Source of the DNA: Branchiostoma lanceolatum
Taxonomy: Eukaryota > Chordata > Leptocardii > Amphioxiformes > Branchiostomatidae
NCBI RefSeq assembly: GCF_035083965.1
Contig: NC_089739.1
Coordinates: 8,916,001-8,980,000 of the forward strand
DNA length: 64,000 nucleotides
Reading direction: 5' to 3'
Under the pieces are notes generated by a model. It made no database searches and was not told the DNA's origin. It saw only the letters and a program-made list of their open reading frames with translations. Of this stretch, positions 9,631-23,300 are shown piece after piece. Position 1 is the stretch's first letter. The number at the start of each line of letters is the position of its first letter. A program made the position numbers and the translations under genes.

Positions 9631-11284
9631 TTTGTTGTGGTATCGTTGCATATATGTAGTAAGGTATATGAATATTTATATGTGAGAGCTTTGTCAAGAA
9701 AGAGACGTTTGAATGAAAGCTTTGCAAGAAAAGTCACATAACAATAATTGTAAGAAAAATTGTCCTTGGACAATCTCATCATGTAAAAAAATATCTAAGG
9801 GCCTTGAAATCAGATTGTTAAGCTTGTTACTGGTCGGGGTAAAACTGCATGTTGCAGCAAGCTAAATAGATTCGACTAGAAAGTATATTTTTATGTATCT
9901 ATTCTTCTAATTATGTCGATTATGCAAATTATGTTTCTACTTACTTCAAGTTGCCATTGGTGATTAATGTGGTGATTGCCATGTTTCCTATATATTCCAC
10001 ATTGAATAGACTTATGAGTTATGATGCATGGTACTTATAACAATACAACATGTAGTACATTGGATTGCAATCATCATGGCATGTTACTGCTGTGCCAGCT
10101 TTATTGCTCATTTGTAGGATTCTTATAGAAATATCATGACTAAAATAGCATCTTCTTTATGTACAAAATATTCCATTTTAAGATTTGCATAGCAGCTATA
10201 ACACCACTGAAGTTGTGCTAAAGAAAGGGCAATATAAAAGAATACGAAAGACAGCAATTCAACATTGTTGTAAATTGGACTGTAATATTTGGTATCATCA
10301 AGTTGATTCATCTCAAATATTTGGAATCAAAATCGAGTTAATACATTTACAATGTAAAAACCCTCTATACATGTAGTATCATTATTTGCATCTTGCTATG
10401 GTGCCCAAATAAGGCACATATATACAACTAGGAAAATTATTGAATGATTCTAATGAGCTTTACTGTCATATCACTGCTGCACAACTTATGTGCATTTCCT
10501 AGTCCTGGTCACATAATTGTGTAACTTAATATAGGCTTTAGCTTGTAACTATTGTTTCCTGCTTCTAATACCTGACCACTTCTAATTATCATCAACAATC
10601 TTTAACCAGGAATCTAACTTTCATTCACCATGCTTAATTTGCTGCCCTATAGTCTATGATATAGGGACATCTCATAGTGCAACATCATCCACATTATCAT
10701 TTGGTCCTCATGACCTAGATGAAAAGCAGTCAGCTGCCAGATACAATTTTTTAGGCATAATCATAGATTTTAAAAAAAGAAGAAGATAATTAGGATACCC
10801 AGTTAATTAATATACAAAATATGGAGTTGTCATGTTCTAACGTTACATGCAGAGTTTGCAATAGACGACATATCAAACATATAAAATCCTTATAAACTTC
10901 TATCTAATACTTTTTAGACATCTTAGCTTCTCCTGAATAAAAACCAAATTATATACAACAAATATACTTCTTCAATGATGCAAAACTTAAACTATTTTCA
11001 TAAAAAAATTACTTTTAAAATACAAATCTTTCCATCCAGAAAATACATTTAGCTATATATCCTTGATTTCAAATCAATCCATCAGTAAAAGTATTGTTTC
11101 ATATAAGTTATAACTTGCTCAAGCATATTACTCTTACCAAGGATAACCTCCTTGCTCTTACTAATTAGCTTTAAAAAAACATCAGTGAGCTATGGTACTT
11201 AATTAGTCCTATTTGCCTAGTTGGGCATGTACGTAGCTTTATGTACAGCCAGTAGTATGTTTAAAAGCTGTATTCAAACACAGC
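9631..11284. other. AT-rich intergenic stretch between convergent genes
   Basis: No coding exon was recognised. It separates the ends of the LRR gene (+) and the Ig/FN3/SEA gene (-). It may hold the long 3' UTR of either gene. A TTTATT (minus-strand AATAAA) near 10101 is the nearest candidate polyadenylation signal noted for the minus gene. Confidence 0.4.
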
Positions 11285-11346
11285 TCAGCGATCAGCCATC
11301 AAATTCCCGTTCTCATCTCCATCATCAGCAGGTGGATCTCCTTGGG
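11285..11346 (-). CDS. Terminal exon of the SEA gene, readable in two frames
   Basis: Joined to the exon at 12473-12601 (phase 1) it reads AQGDPPADDGDENGNLMADR and stops at 11285. Joined to the optional exon at 12286-12362 (phase 0) it reads PKEIHLLMMEMRTGI and stops earlier in the same exon. The first is the default in the gene model because it needs no extra exon. Confidence 0.55.
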
Positions 11347-14300
11347 CTTGGAAAAAAAAATTTAAACATTACAGTTACACATTTAACTTGGTGAGCATCA
11401 TCATCTACGCAAGTACTCTACCGGGCCACATTCATTGTACAAGATGCTCAGCAACATTAATTCCTGTACTAAAACAACAGGAGCTAATTGACTGTCTTAT
11501 TAGCGTACTACATGTATATGCTCTTCTATTGAACCATCCTAAATTGTCTTCATTCAGAGTTTTGGTATAAAACTACTTTCCAAGTTGAGGAGGGGTTTCG
11601 GCTGGTGTTTCTAGGCGTTTTTGTCGGGCTTTCTACTGTCATGTTTTTTTTGTATAGCCAACCCGTAGGTAAACAAAAAAAAACATGACAAAGTAGAAAG
11701 CCCGACAAAAACGCCTAGAAACACGTCAAAAACCAGCTGAAACCCCTCCTCTGCTTGGAGAGTAGTATAAAACCTGGTTCTCCAGTTCTTCCTTTTAGTC
11801 ACTGACGAAATGTCTGAAATGCCTGATGCTGTCTGAAAGGTCTGACTGTTTCAAACATTTATCCTGCTGCTAAATGAGTCACTGTCATTTGGTATAAGAT
11901 GCTCAAGGAAATGAAAATGTGGGTACATGTTCCTTCTCAGCTGCGCTAATTTTTGTCTTGGATCAATAAAGAAGCAGAATAAAATGATGGAGTTACTTAA
12001 GATTCCAAACGTATTAGATTGCACCCTTATGCATGGTCTGAAAAATTAATCCAATCGATCAATTTGCAATTACAACAACAAAAAAATACACTACATTGTG
12101 TATTCCTGAAACAGTCATTAATATTATCTAAGTAAGAGAACAATTAGCAGGTTATTCAATTCATCTGGTCAGAAACTTACACTCTACATCTTTAGAACTA
12201 GAGGATGCTCATGCAATAAGTTTCATGTACTTTGGAGATATGTAATTACTCTCCATAATCACTACTAAATGAAATACGTACATACTGAATTCTCTTTCTC
12301 AAAACAACATGCCAGCCGCTCAATGTCTATTTCTTTATCATTATCTGTATCGTAAAGTGCTACTAGTAAGAAGTATACAAAAATAAATCACGCACACGAT
12401 ATTGTAGATACAACTGAAGTTAAGTGTGTACTGTCAAGATTGTTAATAAGCATAACATCAATGAGTTGTCACCTTGATTTTGTGTCGGACTCCTTATCTT
12501 CTTGAAGTGGTACGGAAACCACAGTAAGACTAAGACAGTGCCACACCCAATAACAATAATCAAAACCTTTGTAGCGGCTGGCCTTAGCAGTTCTTTGTGG
12601 TCTAAAGAACATAAAAAAGCAATGTCAGTAAAACATAAATAATCAGGTTTAATTTGATACAAAGAGAATACCACAACATCACCAGAGGTACCAGCCCAAC
12701 CGGCAGTGGGTGATCTGATTTGCAGGAGGGCTAGAGCCTAGGGTGGTATGAAATTCACTGTGCGGGTAAAATTCTATCAATGTCATACCTGCCCAAGAAA
12801 AACACCAATCGTAAATGTAGCAACCTAATATAAATACTCATTGAAGGCGCTCTATGTTACGTATTGGCCATACCATAAAGTACAGACTGATCCTTATCAT
12901 GCTTACAGGAGGTTATAATGGTCAGGGTATGACATAAAGTAAATAAAGATGCTAAACTAATAGTATTAGTACATGTACATTAGTAACGTTATATTATTTT
13001 AGTTGTCAATACATTCCTGTGTATTACTGAGTAATACACAGGAATGCGTTGACAACTAAAATGAAATCAAACAAGTTATTTGACAACGTTTCACAAAGCA
13101 CACATTTGTGTTCACCCACCTATAGCATAGCCAGTCTGTATGATAACACCTGCACAATTCAGAATAAACCCGCAGACAAGGACTGTAGAATAGAAATATA
13201 ATCAGTTAGACACGCACTTAAACCTCAGGATCTAATCAACAATGGTAATAGTATCTGATTCAATACTACACAATTAAGAAGTATTCAAAAACAAGTCGTT
13301 CATGTTAAAACATATTACAGCCAAATAAATAAATAGATAAAATAAAACAACTTATGGATCCCTGATAGACTGGTTGCATACAAATGACAAAGCAACCAAC
13401 ATTCCATGATTAATAATATTACAAATTTGTGGGTTCAGAAAAAAATATACCTGTCTGGTAGACAAGCCAAAAATAGTTACTCAAGCAACTGGATAAAATA
13501 TTGAAACAGTCAGACATTTTACCCACCTGGTATATATACATGTATTCAAAACTAAAAATACAATATTAACATTTGATTGCAAGCAAATGCATGATGTGCT
13601 CCTAAAACATTTTCATTCAAAACTGTCTAGACCTTACAAAATCATACAATCATACCAATCTTTAGCTTACTAGAAAAAGATCTTAGCACAGGTGCCTTAA
13701 ACATAATTTTTTCTACAAATAGCTGAATATGTATCAAACGTCAAAAAATTTAAATTCTTTACATAAGGCCACACCATTTTAATTTCTTGGTTAACGGTAT
13801 TTAAAAAAATGCTAGATTGGAAAATCAACAAGAAAACAGAATCTCAGAGGAAAGTTTGTACTTTGGTGCACACAATTTCAGGGAGTGAACAGGGTCAGGT
13901 GCAAGTTTTCACCCCAGTCCTCTGTTTTCATGATTTTTTTGCTGAAATCAAAAAATAAATCCGTTAACCAAGAAATTAAATTGGTGTGGCCTAATGCTGT
14001 ATTGGATCATGGATCCTTAAACTCATATCTTGTTCTGTAATACAATATCAAAATAGAACATGAGCCTGTCAAATATGTTTTTGTGTAGAAATAGTCTCCA
14101 GCCCCTTCCTAAGTTTTCTTTAATCATTTCAAAGGCCTGAATCAAGAACATAGACATTAGATTAAGAAATACCTGAATGTACATATTCCAATACCACTCC
14201 CATATCAAGGTCCACGTCATTTAGCTTTGGTATGCAAACCTATCATTATAGTTACCAAGTGTCTTCTTCCTTTTACGCAAATATAGACCAGGCCAGGCTA

Positions 14301-17300
14301 TCTTGGCATAGGAGCAGAAAATAGCTTCATATATATATATATAGAGAGAGGAAAGAGGATGAAAGATTGGTAAAAAAAGCTCCAAAAATTGTTTTGAGAG
14401 CCTGTATCTTGAATGAACATGAAAAGAGCAAACATGTATTAGTTAACTTTGAAAACTATGAAATGTCAAGTTATTTGGCATAGAAATGAAGGTTTGCCAT
14501 CTTTTGGAAAGGTGTTGGGTCAAAATACAGTATCAACAGAAGGAGAAGAGCAACTGTTACGATAAACATTGGAGGAAACAATGATGTCAATGATTTGCAG
14601 TTCATGCTGCTATGTTTTTAAACTTAAAAGTACAATCCTCTAGCTTGGGTATCATCTCCCTTAGTTACCGCTGGCACGGCTTAGTTACCGTTGGCTCCGC
14701 TGGCTCAATCTTTTTGCTTGCTCACCATGTCGTTTCGTGGTGACTAAGTGAAAAGTTTGAGCCAGTGGTAACTACAGAGGATGATACACATCAAGCTAAC
14801 AAACCTCCATGAAGGCATGGGCAGATCCTCTGACTGATAATGCCCAAAGCCCCTGCAACTCCATAGAGAAGTACACCAACAGAAACAATGAACAGTTCCA
14901 GGTAATTTCCATCTTGAACTGTAAAAACAAATGAGGATAATATAGACTCAGAGTGATGACACATTACATAACATGCATTGTCCTTAATCTGATTATGCAA
15001 CTTTCACAAATTTCAGAAATAATGTGTTCCTTCAAGCTATCATACATGTCAGAGAATACTGTATCAACACCACAAAACTACAGGGACCATGACTATGTTA
15101 CTCATTAAGACAGTCTTGTACAAAAATAACATGATTATAAGTATTCAGATGAAATACTTACTGCTTTTCGATAGAATGGAGATGGAAATCAGCGTAGAGG
15201 ATGAAAAGACTGCTGTGATCACAGGTCCAATATAAGTGGAAACCTTGGTCCACTCTGAACGCTCTGTAGAACATAACAAGCCACACAGCAATGAACTTAA
15301 CAATTATCATAGTTTGATTAGGGTTATTTAGGATCAAGAAAAACATTGTACCATTTTGATTTGCAATTTTTAAATGTTCAGATAAAGTTACTCTTAATTT
15401 TCTCCAAATGTATCTATTGTGTACCTTTGAATTTTTATGTTAGAAGTCTAGAAAGAAACTTTAGATAATACTTTTTTGATTGATGCTCAACCTCTCAATT
15501 CTTTACCCTTGGTTTATAAAATGACCTACTCAAAAGATATACTCACATGTTTGAATAAATACCTCCACTACGATCTGAACAAGGAGCATCAAGTTGATTA
15601 TTTGGTACAGCAAAAATACTGGAGCTGAAAGATCTTTATCTGGGACATCTGTGAAAAGCGAAATTAAGAAGAAAACAATTATTGCTTTTACTGTTCTATA
15701 AGTTACAACAGTAAAAAAAAGTGAAGAAAAACAAAAATGAATTTCAACTAGAAAGGCAACATTTGCACAAGCAAATACAACATGTATCACCCATTTCCCT
15801 CCCCAAGCAAAAAGCGACTGTTCGAATGCAAAAACTAACGTTTTTTGTATGTCGCTCTGCAATGTTGGTATTTGAATAAAGAATTAAATTGAAGACCAGT
15901 CAGAAATGGATCTCTCCCAAGTTGGAACCCTATGCATGGATGGGCTCTTCCAGGTACACATATTCATACTGGACCATTAAAAAAATGCCTCTACCAAAAA
16001 ACCTGGACTTTTTTGATAATCAACCAAGCCCAAAATTGAATTTTCAAAAATGTCCCCCGCATACAAGAATGGACTCGTCCAGCTGTGTATGGGCCAAGGA
16101 GGTTAAAATAGTATCATGCAAATTTCAGAATGTAAACAACTAGAATCTTGATGAAGATCTAGATTTCTTCTGCGGAAGAATTTCCGGAATCCGAGAGTCC
16201 AGATAATTTTGCATTATGCAGCCAACACTTCTTTGGAACCAACTCAGCTTTTGCAAAAAATTCACAAATTTCTGCTAAACGTACCGCAAATTTCAGGTGC
16301 GTATTTCTTGACCTGTACTGTAACACTGACACATACCACCATTAAAAAAATGTTGCTGAAGAAAGGATACACAAACATTTGTAGGGATATGAACCTTTGC
16401 GTACTGTTGGTGTAAGTGAAAACAAGCTATTGCTTAATATTATACAATCATATATGTACACACAGAGAGGAATGTAGAACAATACATTTATGTGGAAAAA
16501 CACCACCAGAAAAAGTTTTGTTACTGAAGGCGTAGATTTTGAACCTTCTCAATTGCACATAACGGGTGTTGCCCTAACTTATGACGCGCCCTAACTTAGG
16601 ACGGATTTTTTAGTGATCTTGTTAGGCATAAGTACGCCGTGTTTGTGTCCACTGACTATGCTCATACATGTCATAAGGAAGATTTTTTATTTGCATTCAG
16701 AACATATGTGTACATATTCATTTCTTGTTTTGTCGAGAATAGTATTTCGACAATAATGATGGCAACGCTGAGTAGAGGGTCACTGCGTAGCTAGACGGCC
16801 CGACACCTAAATATACGACCTGTGCCAAGCAGATATAGATCTACAACTATCATACACATAAGAAATATAACTTCATAAAACACAAAAAAATTGGGTCTTT
16901 AAGTGTTCGTTGAGAAGAAAACCGACCAAAGAAAACAACATAAACATCGCTGCCATCTGGCAACGTTGTTTTCCCGCCATTTTTTGGGGCCGCGATGGTG
17001 GCGGACGGCGATTCAACGCACAGCTTTGTAACGCTCTAACATGTGATTGGTACCGTCTATGAAAAGGAAACTGAATACAGATATGGCGAAGATATTTCCC
17101 AATAAGTTGACGGACTATTGTTGATGTAAGCTGTGTCGTTTTTTCGTAATGATTTTGTAAGTCGGGTCGCATGCAAGACGTATGTCGGGCCGCGCGCAAA
17201 GTGCGTAGTAGCCTATTTCCCGCCAAAACATGAGCTGGGATGCGCTAGATATAGCCCTTCTCACATGACGTTAGAAGTGCACACAGTCAAAATTTTCCGG

Positions 17301-20300
17301 TCAAAAGAAAGCTAGAATATAGCAGACTTCAAGCCTTATTTACATTTCCCTAACTTCATCACCAACTTCCGAAGAGAGCAAAATTACCAAAGCGTACTAA
17401 GTTAGGCACACTATCTGGTGTAGCACTAAATCAGAAGCTACATTCGTGAAAACGTCTCACAACGTTTGCCGCTTGTAACTCGGAGCGTGAAGGGCCCATG
17501 AACAGTATGAATACATTTCTTGTCCATGTATGTTCTTTAGATGAATGTGTTCAAAATTCATTCATTAAAACATGACCATTCTCTGGCAACCAGCAATGGA
17601 GCGCCGTGAGTTCGAGCGCGTAAAAAAACGTCCTATGTTTGGGCGACTCCCGTTAACTTCAGTAAGACACAGCATTAAACAACACAAGGACAGGAGCCAG
17701 GGGGCAGTGAAGTTGTGCCTGTCTGCACCTGGCAGATTTATAGTGCTCCTAATTAAATTGACTATTTCAACCAATCAGGACGAGTTTAATAAATCCGTAA
17801 GTATATTAATAGGCGCTCTCTCATTGGCTGACTGAATTAGCCCACTTGGCTACCCATGCCCACCTACTAGGAATAAAGATATGACCATATATGACCATAT
17901 ATGGCAACACCATTGATGGTCATATGAGGAAAATAGCCAATTTTCCCCAAAATACCCTCCAAAATCGTATTTTGAAGTGATGTATGCCAAAAGTACGAAT
18001 GGGGTTCTTTGAATATATTTGTTCAATGTACCCCCATAGCAAATTTCAGGTCATTTGGATGTATTTCCAGAGCACAGGAGGCCAAAATGTATGTTTTTGG
18101 ACAGAAAAACCTCAATAAAATCATTTTAAAGGCATTTATTGAAAAAATGAAAAAAACGTCTGGAGGTATGCACTTACTTTACCTGCATACCAAATGCTTA
18201 TTTGGCCCAGGGGCGACCGAGATGAATCGATTTGAAGATTTGGCAGGAGGAGGAGAAAGAAACATTACAAAAACAATATGTACCGCCCATACCTAATATG
18301 GGCTAATATGGGCGATACATAATAAAATGAGTAATATCATGCCCATAGAGGCATACAATGTAAGTACCTTTAGGCTTTTCATCATCGATATCAGCCCCGT
18401 CCTTGTCAATGTTGAAGTCTCCCAAGCGTTCATTTTGAATGCTGTACCAGAAGGCGTCCTTGGCTGATTTGATCTCACTTTCAGCTACGGTCATACGGAT
18501 ATCAACCATCACACCTCCCGTATGCCTGCATAAGAAAATTACAACTTATATGAATGATTGAATAGTTATAACAGGAGGAGCCTTAACATAACACACTTTT
18601 TCATGCACTCAAACTTATGCCGCTCCATTGTTAGTTGTCAGAAAGTGGTCAGGATCTTAAATAAGATTTAGACATATTAATCTTAAGAACATATTTGAGA
18701 AAGAAATGCATTAATACGGTTTGTGAACCCTTCAGTCTCTGCATTACAACCGGTCAATGCTGCAAGACGTTTTTGTGAATGCTTCTTCTGATTTTTTCAG
18801 CTATGTGTATAGACTTGATTTATTTACCTCTCTAATCAGCATAGTACTAGTAGGTGGTAACAAATGCCGTACTTATGCATAATAAGATCAGTAAAAAATC
18901 CATGTTTTATTAGCGCCACCCTGTTATACTATCAGAAATGTGTCAACCTGACATACCAGCATAACTCAAGATTGTATGGAGTGAGTGAGTGAGTGTGAGT
19001 GATTGGTATTGAATATTGAGTGTGGGAGTATTATATAAGCTGCTTACGCAAATGATCCTCCAATTTCTCTGAAGTGATCACATTCAGACTTCTCGTAACC
19101 AATGATGGCGTGGAAGACTTTGCCAAGCTGTAGTCACAATGTAGATATCAACAATTAGTGTATAAATGTTATGTTAATCATAGGATTACTTTTTGTACAA
19201 CTTAGCAAGATTTGACTGTGGTGATGGATTGCTGAAATGCTGTGATTTTAACAGCTTGGATGATGTGCCCAATTTAGAAATCAAAACTCTACTAGTACAT
19301 GTACTGTTCATAACAGGATGAACCCACTGCCTTACACACTTGGTCAACATAAACTAGATAATATATATATTAAAGAAAACAGTAGAAATGCAAAAATTAG
19401 ACGAAGAAAATCTGCTAATTTTGATGGATATCTAGGATCAGTCTGTTATTGCTATGTGTTGTCTTTGATAACACAAAAAACTACCTCTGATCTGACTTCA
19501 GTGCACAGTTGAACAGCTGAAGGTGAGGACAGGTTCTGCAAATAGTCACTGTAATCCCAGTTGGTGATGGGTAGGCGGCCGTACAGGGTGGCAGCATCTG
19601 AGAAAAATTCAACAACAAAAGTTTAATGCAAAACCAACTCAAATCTAATATGTTTGTTCTCTGATAAAGTACTGATCTGACAGATCAACATGAAAACAGA
19701 TTGAAGTGAAGTTCTTAAAGGAAACCCAAGCAATATTAGGGACTGAAAATCGGATTTTGAAAGTCAATTTATACAGTCATTTCTATACATGATTAGTTCA
19801 AACAACACTTTCACAATGTATAGCAATGTCCATCATGCAAAAATATGACACTGAAAATCGTTGCCAGGGTTTTTGTAGGCTTGCGCAACTAAGGGAATCA
19901 TCGTACGGCATGTTTTTGCACGGTTTTAAATGCTCAAACTATGAAGTTTATTTCCATATTTTGGGCCCTGATATTGCTTTGGTTGCCTTTAAGATGCACA
20001 CAGTTTCAGCAAGGTACACATATGTAATCATGGTGTTTCGAACCTTTTGAAGCTCAATATATCATCAACAAACCTTCTATAGTCACACTGATCACATTAG
20101 AAGATGCAGCAGGTTGTATCTTATTTGCTGCTCTGATCCTGATGTTATATTTTCCCTTTTTTGGAAGCTGGAAGATCATATTAGTGTACTGTGGATGATT
20201 GCTGTTGGCTGGTTCAGTCACCAAATGCCCATCTAGATCTACCCATTCTCCGTCCACTTTTCTGTACTGTACTGTGTGAGTTGTGTCCAGTCCACCATTG

Positions 20301-23300
20301 AACCCAGCTGTCCACTCTAAGGTTACATATCTATGGGAGTTCTTCCGGGTAACTGTAAGGTTGTACGGACGTTCGGGGGCACCTGTGAGGAATTCAACAC
20401 TGATCATGACCAAGTTGAAACATAAATACCTCCCAAGCATTCTTAATAAGCTAGCAATCTGATTAAACAAGTTTGACTAACAATAGGTATATTTATGACA
20501 ATGAGTTATTTCTACCCATTTGTACAATGAGCATGGCAATGTTAAAAAATTGTAACTTAATAGGCCACACAGATCTTAAAATTTTAATTTCACAGTAACT
20601 GTTGTATATATGAAACATGTTTTGTTAGCTTACAACAAAACTGTGTTTGCTCATCAGAAACATCTTTTACTTTAACATTTTCAATCAAAGGGTATAACAA
20701 TACCTGCCCTTGGCGACAACTTTTTAAACAACATACAATGTCAAAATCATATCACTAAACAGCTTTGAACAGAAAGAAACTAGTATTTATTACTGTCCAT
20801 TGTTTGAAGATTGATTTTCACAAAAAACATCCTGGTTGTCCTTACTTTCAGCTGCAAGTTGGATGATAGCAGAACTGCTACCCTTGGAGGTTGTAGCAGT
20901 AATGTCATACAAGCCATAGTCAGTCTCTGTCACTGCTGGGAAGCTCAGTGTGGTCTGCAATTCATCATACGTGATGATAGCAGTGTTTGGCACTCTCCCT
21001 CCATCCTTAGACCAGGAAAATTCCACTGGCAAGGGGTAGGCAGTGACACTGACGAGGAAGGCACTTGGGTCGCCCTTTGCAACCACATGTTTGTCTTTCA
21101 TGGCAAAGAACTTGGGGGCATCTGAGAGAAATAGACAATGCATGCCTTAGTCCAATGCAAACTTAAAGACAAAATCACCAAACAACACCGAAATACAACA
21201 ATTTTCAACAACAACAACAACAACTGTATATTGTTGAACTGAAATTGGACATCGTAGAACACAGCACATTTCAGAACCTTGGTTTTTAGAACTGTGCTGG
21301 TTAAGATGGGATTTTAATCCCTAACTTTGAGATCCTGAAGAAGGATTGCTAACAGCTAGAATATCACATGATACTAAACTCCTTTATTATCTGGGCTGTC
21401 TCCAGCTTTAAATTTGTTTTGGTCCCACTAGATTGTCTAGGACCCTCGTAAAACTTGTCATTTCAAGCTTACAAAAATACATTTGAATCAATTCCAATTG
21501 TCATGAAGTTCATATGTTTTTTGACAGATGGGGTAAAGTTTTTTCCATCCCAACAAGCAAATTTCTGTCCTGGGACAGAGGGATGGGTCCTGGAGACAGC
21601 CCTGTGACTTGTAAACACAATTTGCTATAGTACTAGGCAGACTTTGTGGAAGCCACGAAATTGAAATAATAGAGTAAAATGCACTGTACTTACAGTTGAC
21701 AGAGAGAGACAGGTTAGCTCCTGTTGTGTGTCCGACTTCACATCTGTAGGTTCCAGCATCACTGGGGGAAACCCTGTCAAGACGGTGGGTTAGGCCCAAA
21801 CCGTCATTGATATGACTTAGAGGCCTGTCATTTTCCTCAGACCTATCCCCCATCCGGATTATATCTATATGGAAAGGACCAGGGATCTGATCACTGGTCA
21901 CTCTGCACGTCAGTGTTACATTCTTCCCTTCATCCACTGGGTTGGGATAGGCTGTGAGTGTGATGTCTGGAACTACAGAAAACAGTTTGCATGTCTGTCT
22001 AATCATATCTGATGTTTTAGGAACATGATGGCAAATTCAGCACAGAAAGATCCAAAAATTGCTAGAAGTAAGGCTGGTCCTTAAAGTTCCTCCTTTCTCC
22101 CTTTAACATTATGAACATTACAAACATCTTCTCACACCAGGCCCACTTATGTATGTATCATACAATGACCCTGGCTAACCAGCCTGTGATCCGTCCTTCT
22201 CACTGTTTTAGCGCTGATCAGCTGTCAGCCAACCAGATCCTTCCCCTCCTGTTGTTGTTGGAGAGAAGGTTACTAGCCAATCATGTTGCCTCTTGACATT
22301 AGGTGGGAACATGATTGGCTGGTAACCTTCCCTTCAACAACATCTGGAAGGGGAGTATCTGATTGGCTGACAGCTATCACAGTGAGAACAACGGACCACA
22401 AGCAGGTATCCACATGGGTCATTGCTTGGGCCAAGCTGTGGGCCCTGCATACAGGCTGCATACATGATACATGTATTATACATAGACAAGCTGTGAGCCC
22501 TGCAAGCATACAAACATACCAAGAAATGCTCTCTCTCACACGTGGATAGTAGAAAACCATTCTACAGTTACGAAAGTTGACTACAATGAGCCAATGACCA
22601 TCACCAAAATTGATTGATTGAGAAAATTCATGCAAAATGAAAAATGCGAGCTGTCACCCAATAAAAGATTATTAAGAGTCTTATTGCTCACCGATGATGT
22701 GTATGTTCATGAATGGTCCTTGCAAGCCCTTCTGTTGGAACTGGTAGTACACATGTATATGTCCTCCTGGGGCTTGAACGTCTGTTGTTCTGACGTCTCT
22801 GAGTTCCACTGCAATTCCATGTGGTCCCTCTTTCAGGGACACACGGTCTTTGTACTCTTCTGAAATGCTGGCATCCTGCACAGGTTGGTCTGAAACAGTG
22901 AAAGGAAGCCACAAATACTACGTCATGTTGTATCATAATTTACAAGGACTTCTTTTCACACAGGGAGGGGAAAGGAGGTGTTAAACAGTGTTGTGGTTGA
23001 AACAATACAGCTGTAAAGTAATAAGACAGAATACATGTTCACAATGTAATGAGGATGTGAACATGAACTACTCTGATCATTTCACAATGGACAAGACAAA
23101 TACAATTTTGCACAACACTATCAAAGTTTTGAGTCTCTCCTCTACTTGTTAGTCACTGTCAAATGAGGAATGGAAAATAAGTGCATTCAAATATCAACAT
23201 TGGTTTGATAAAACCAAACATATTTACGAACAAAAGACAGCATCCGGACCTGAACCTGAATGTCTGGACCTAAACCTGGATTTGAACCTGATCAATCTGA

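Noticed and set aside
16873-17226. 117-aa minus-strand open frame
   Set aside because: No recognisable domain, no splice context and located inside a large intron of another gene on the same strand.
17565-17835. Overlapping open frames on both strands
   Set aside because: No domain recognised and opposite-strand frames mirror each other, which suggests repeat or chance coding.
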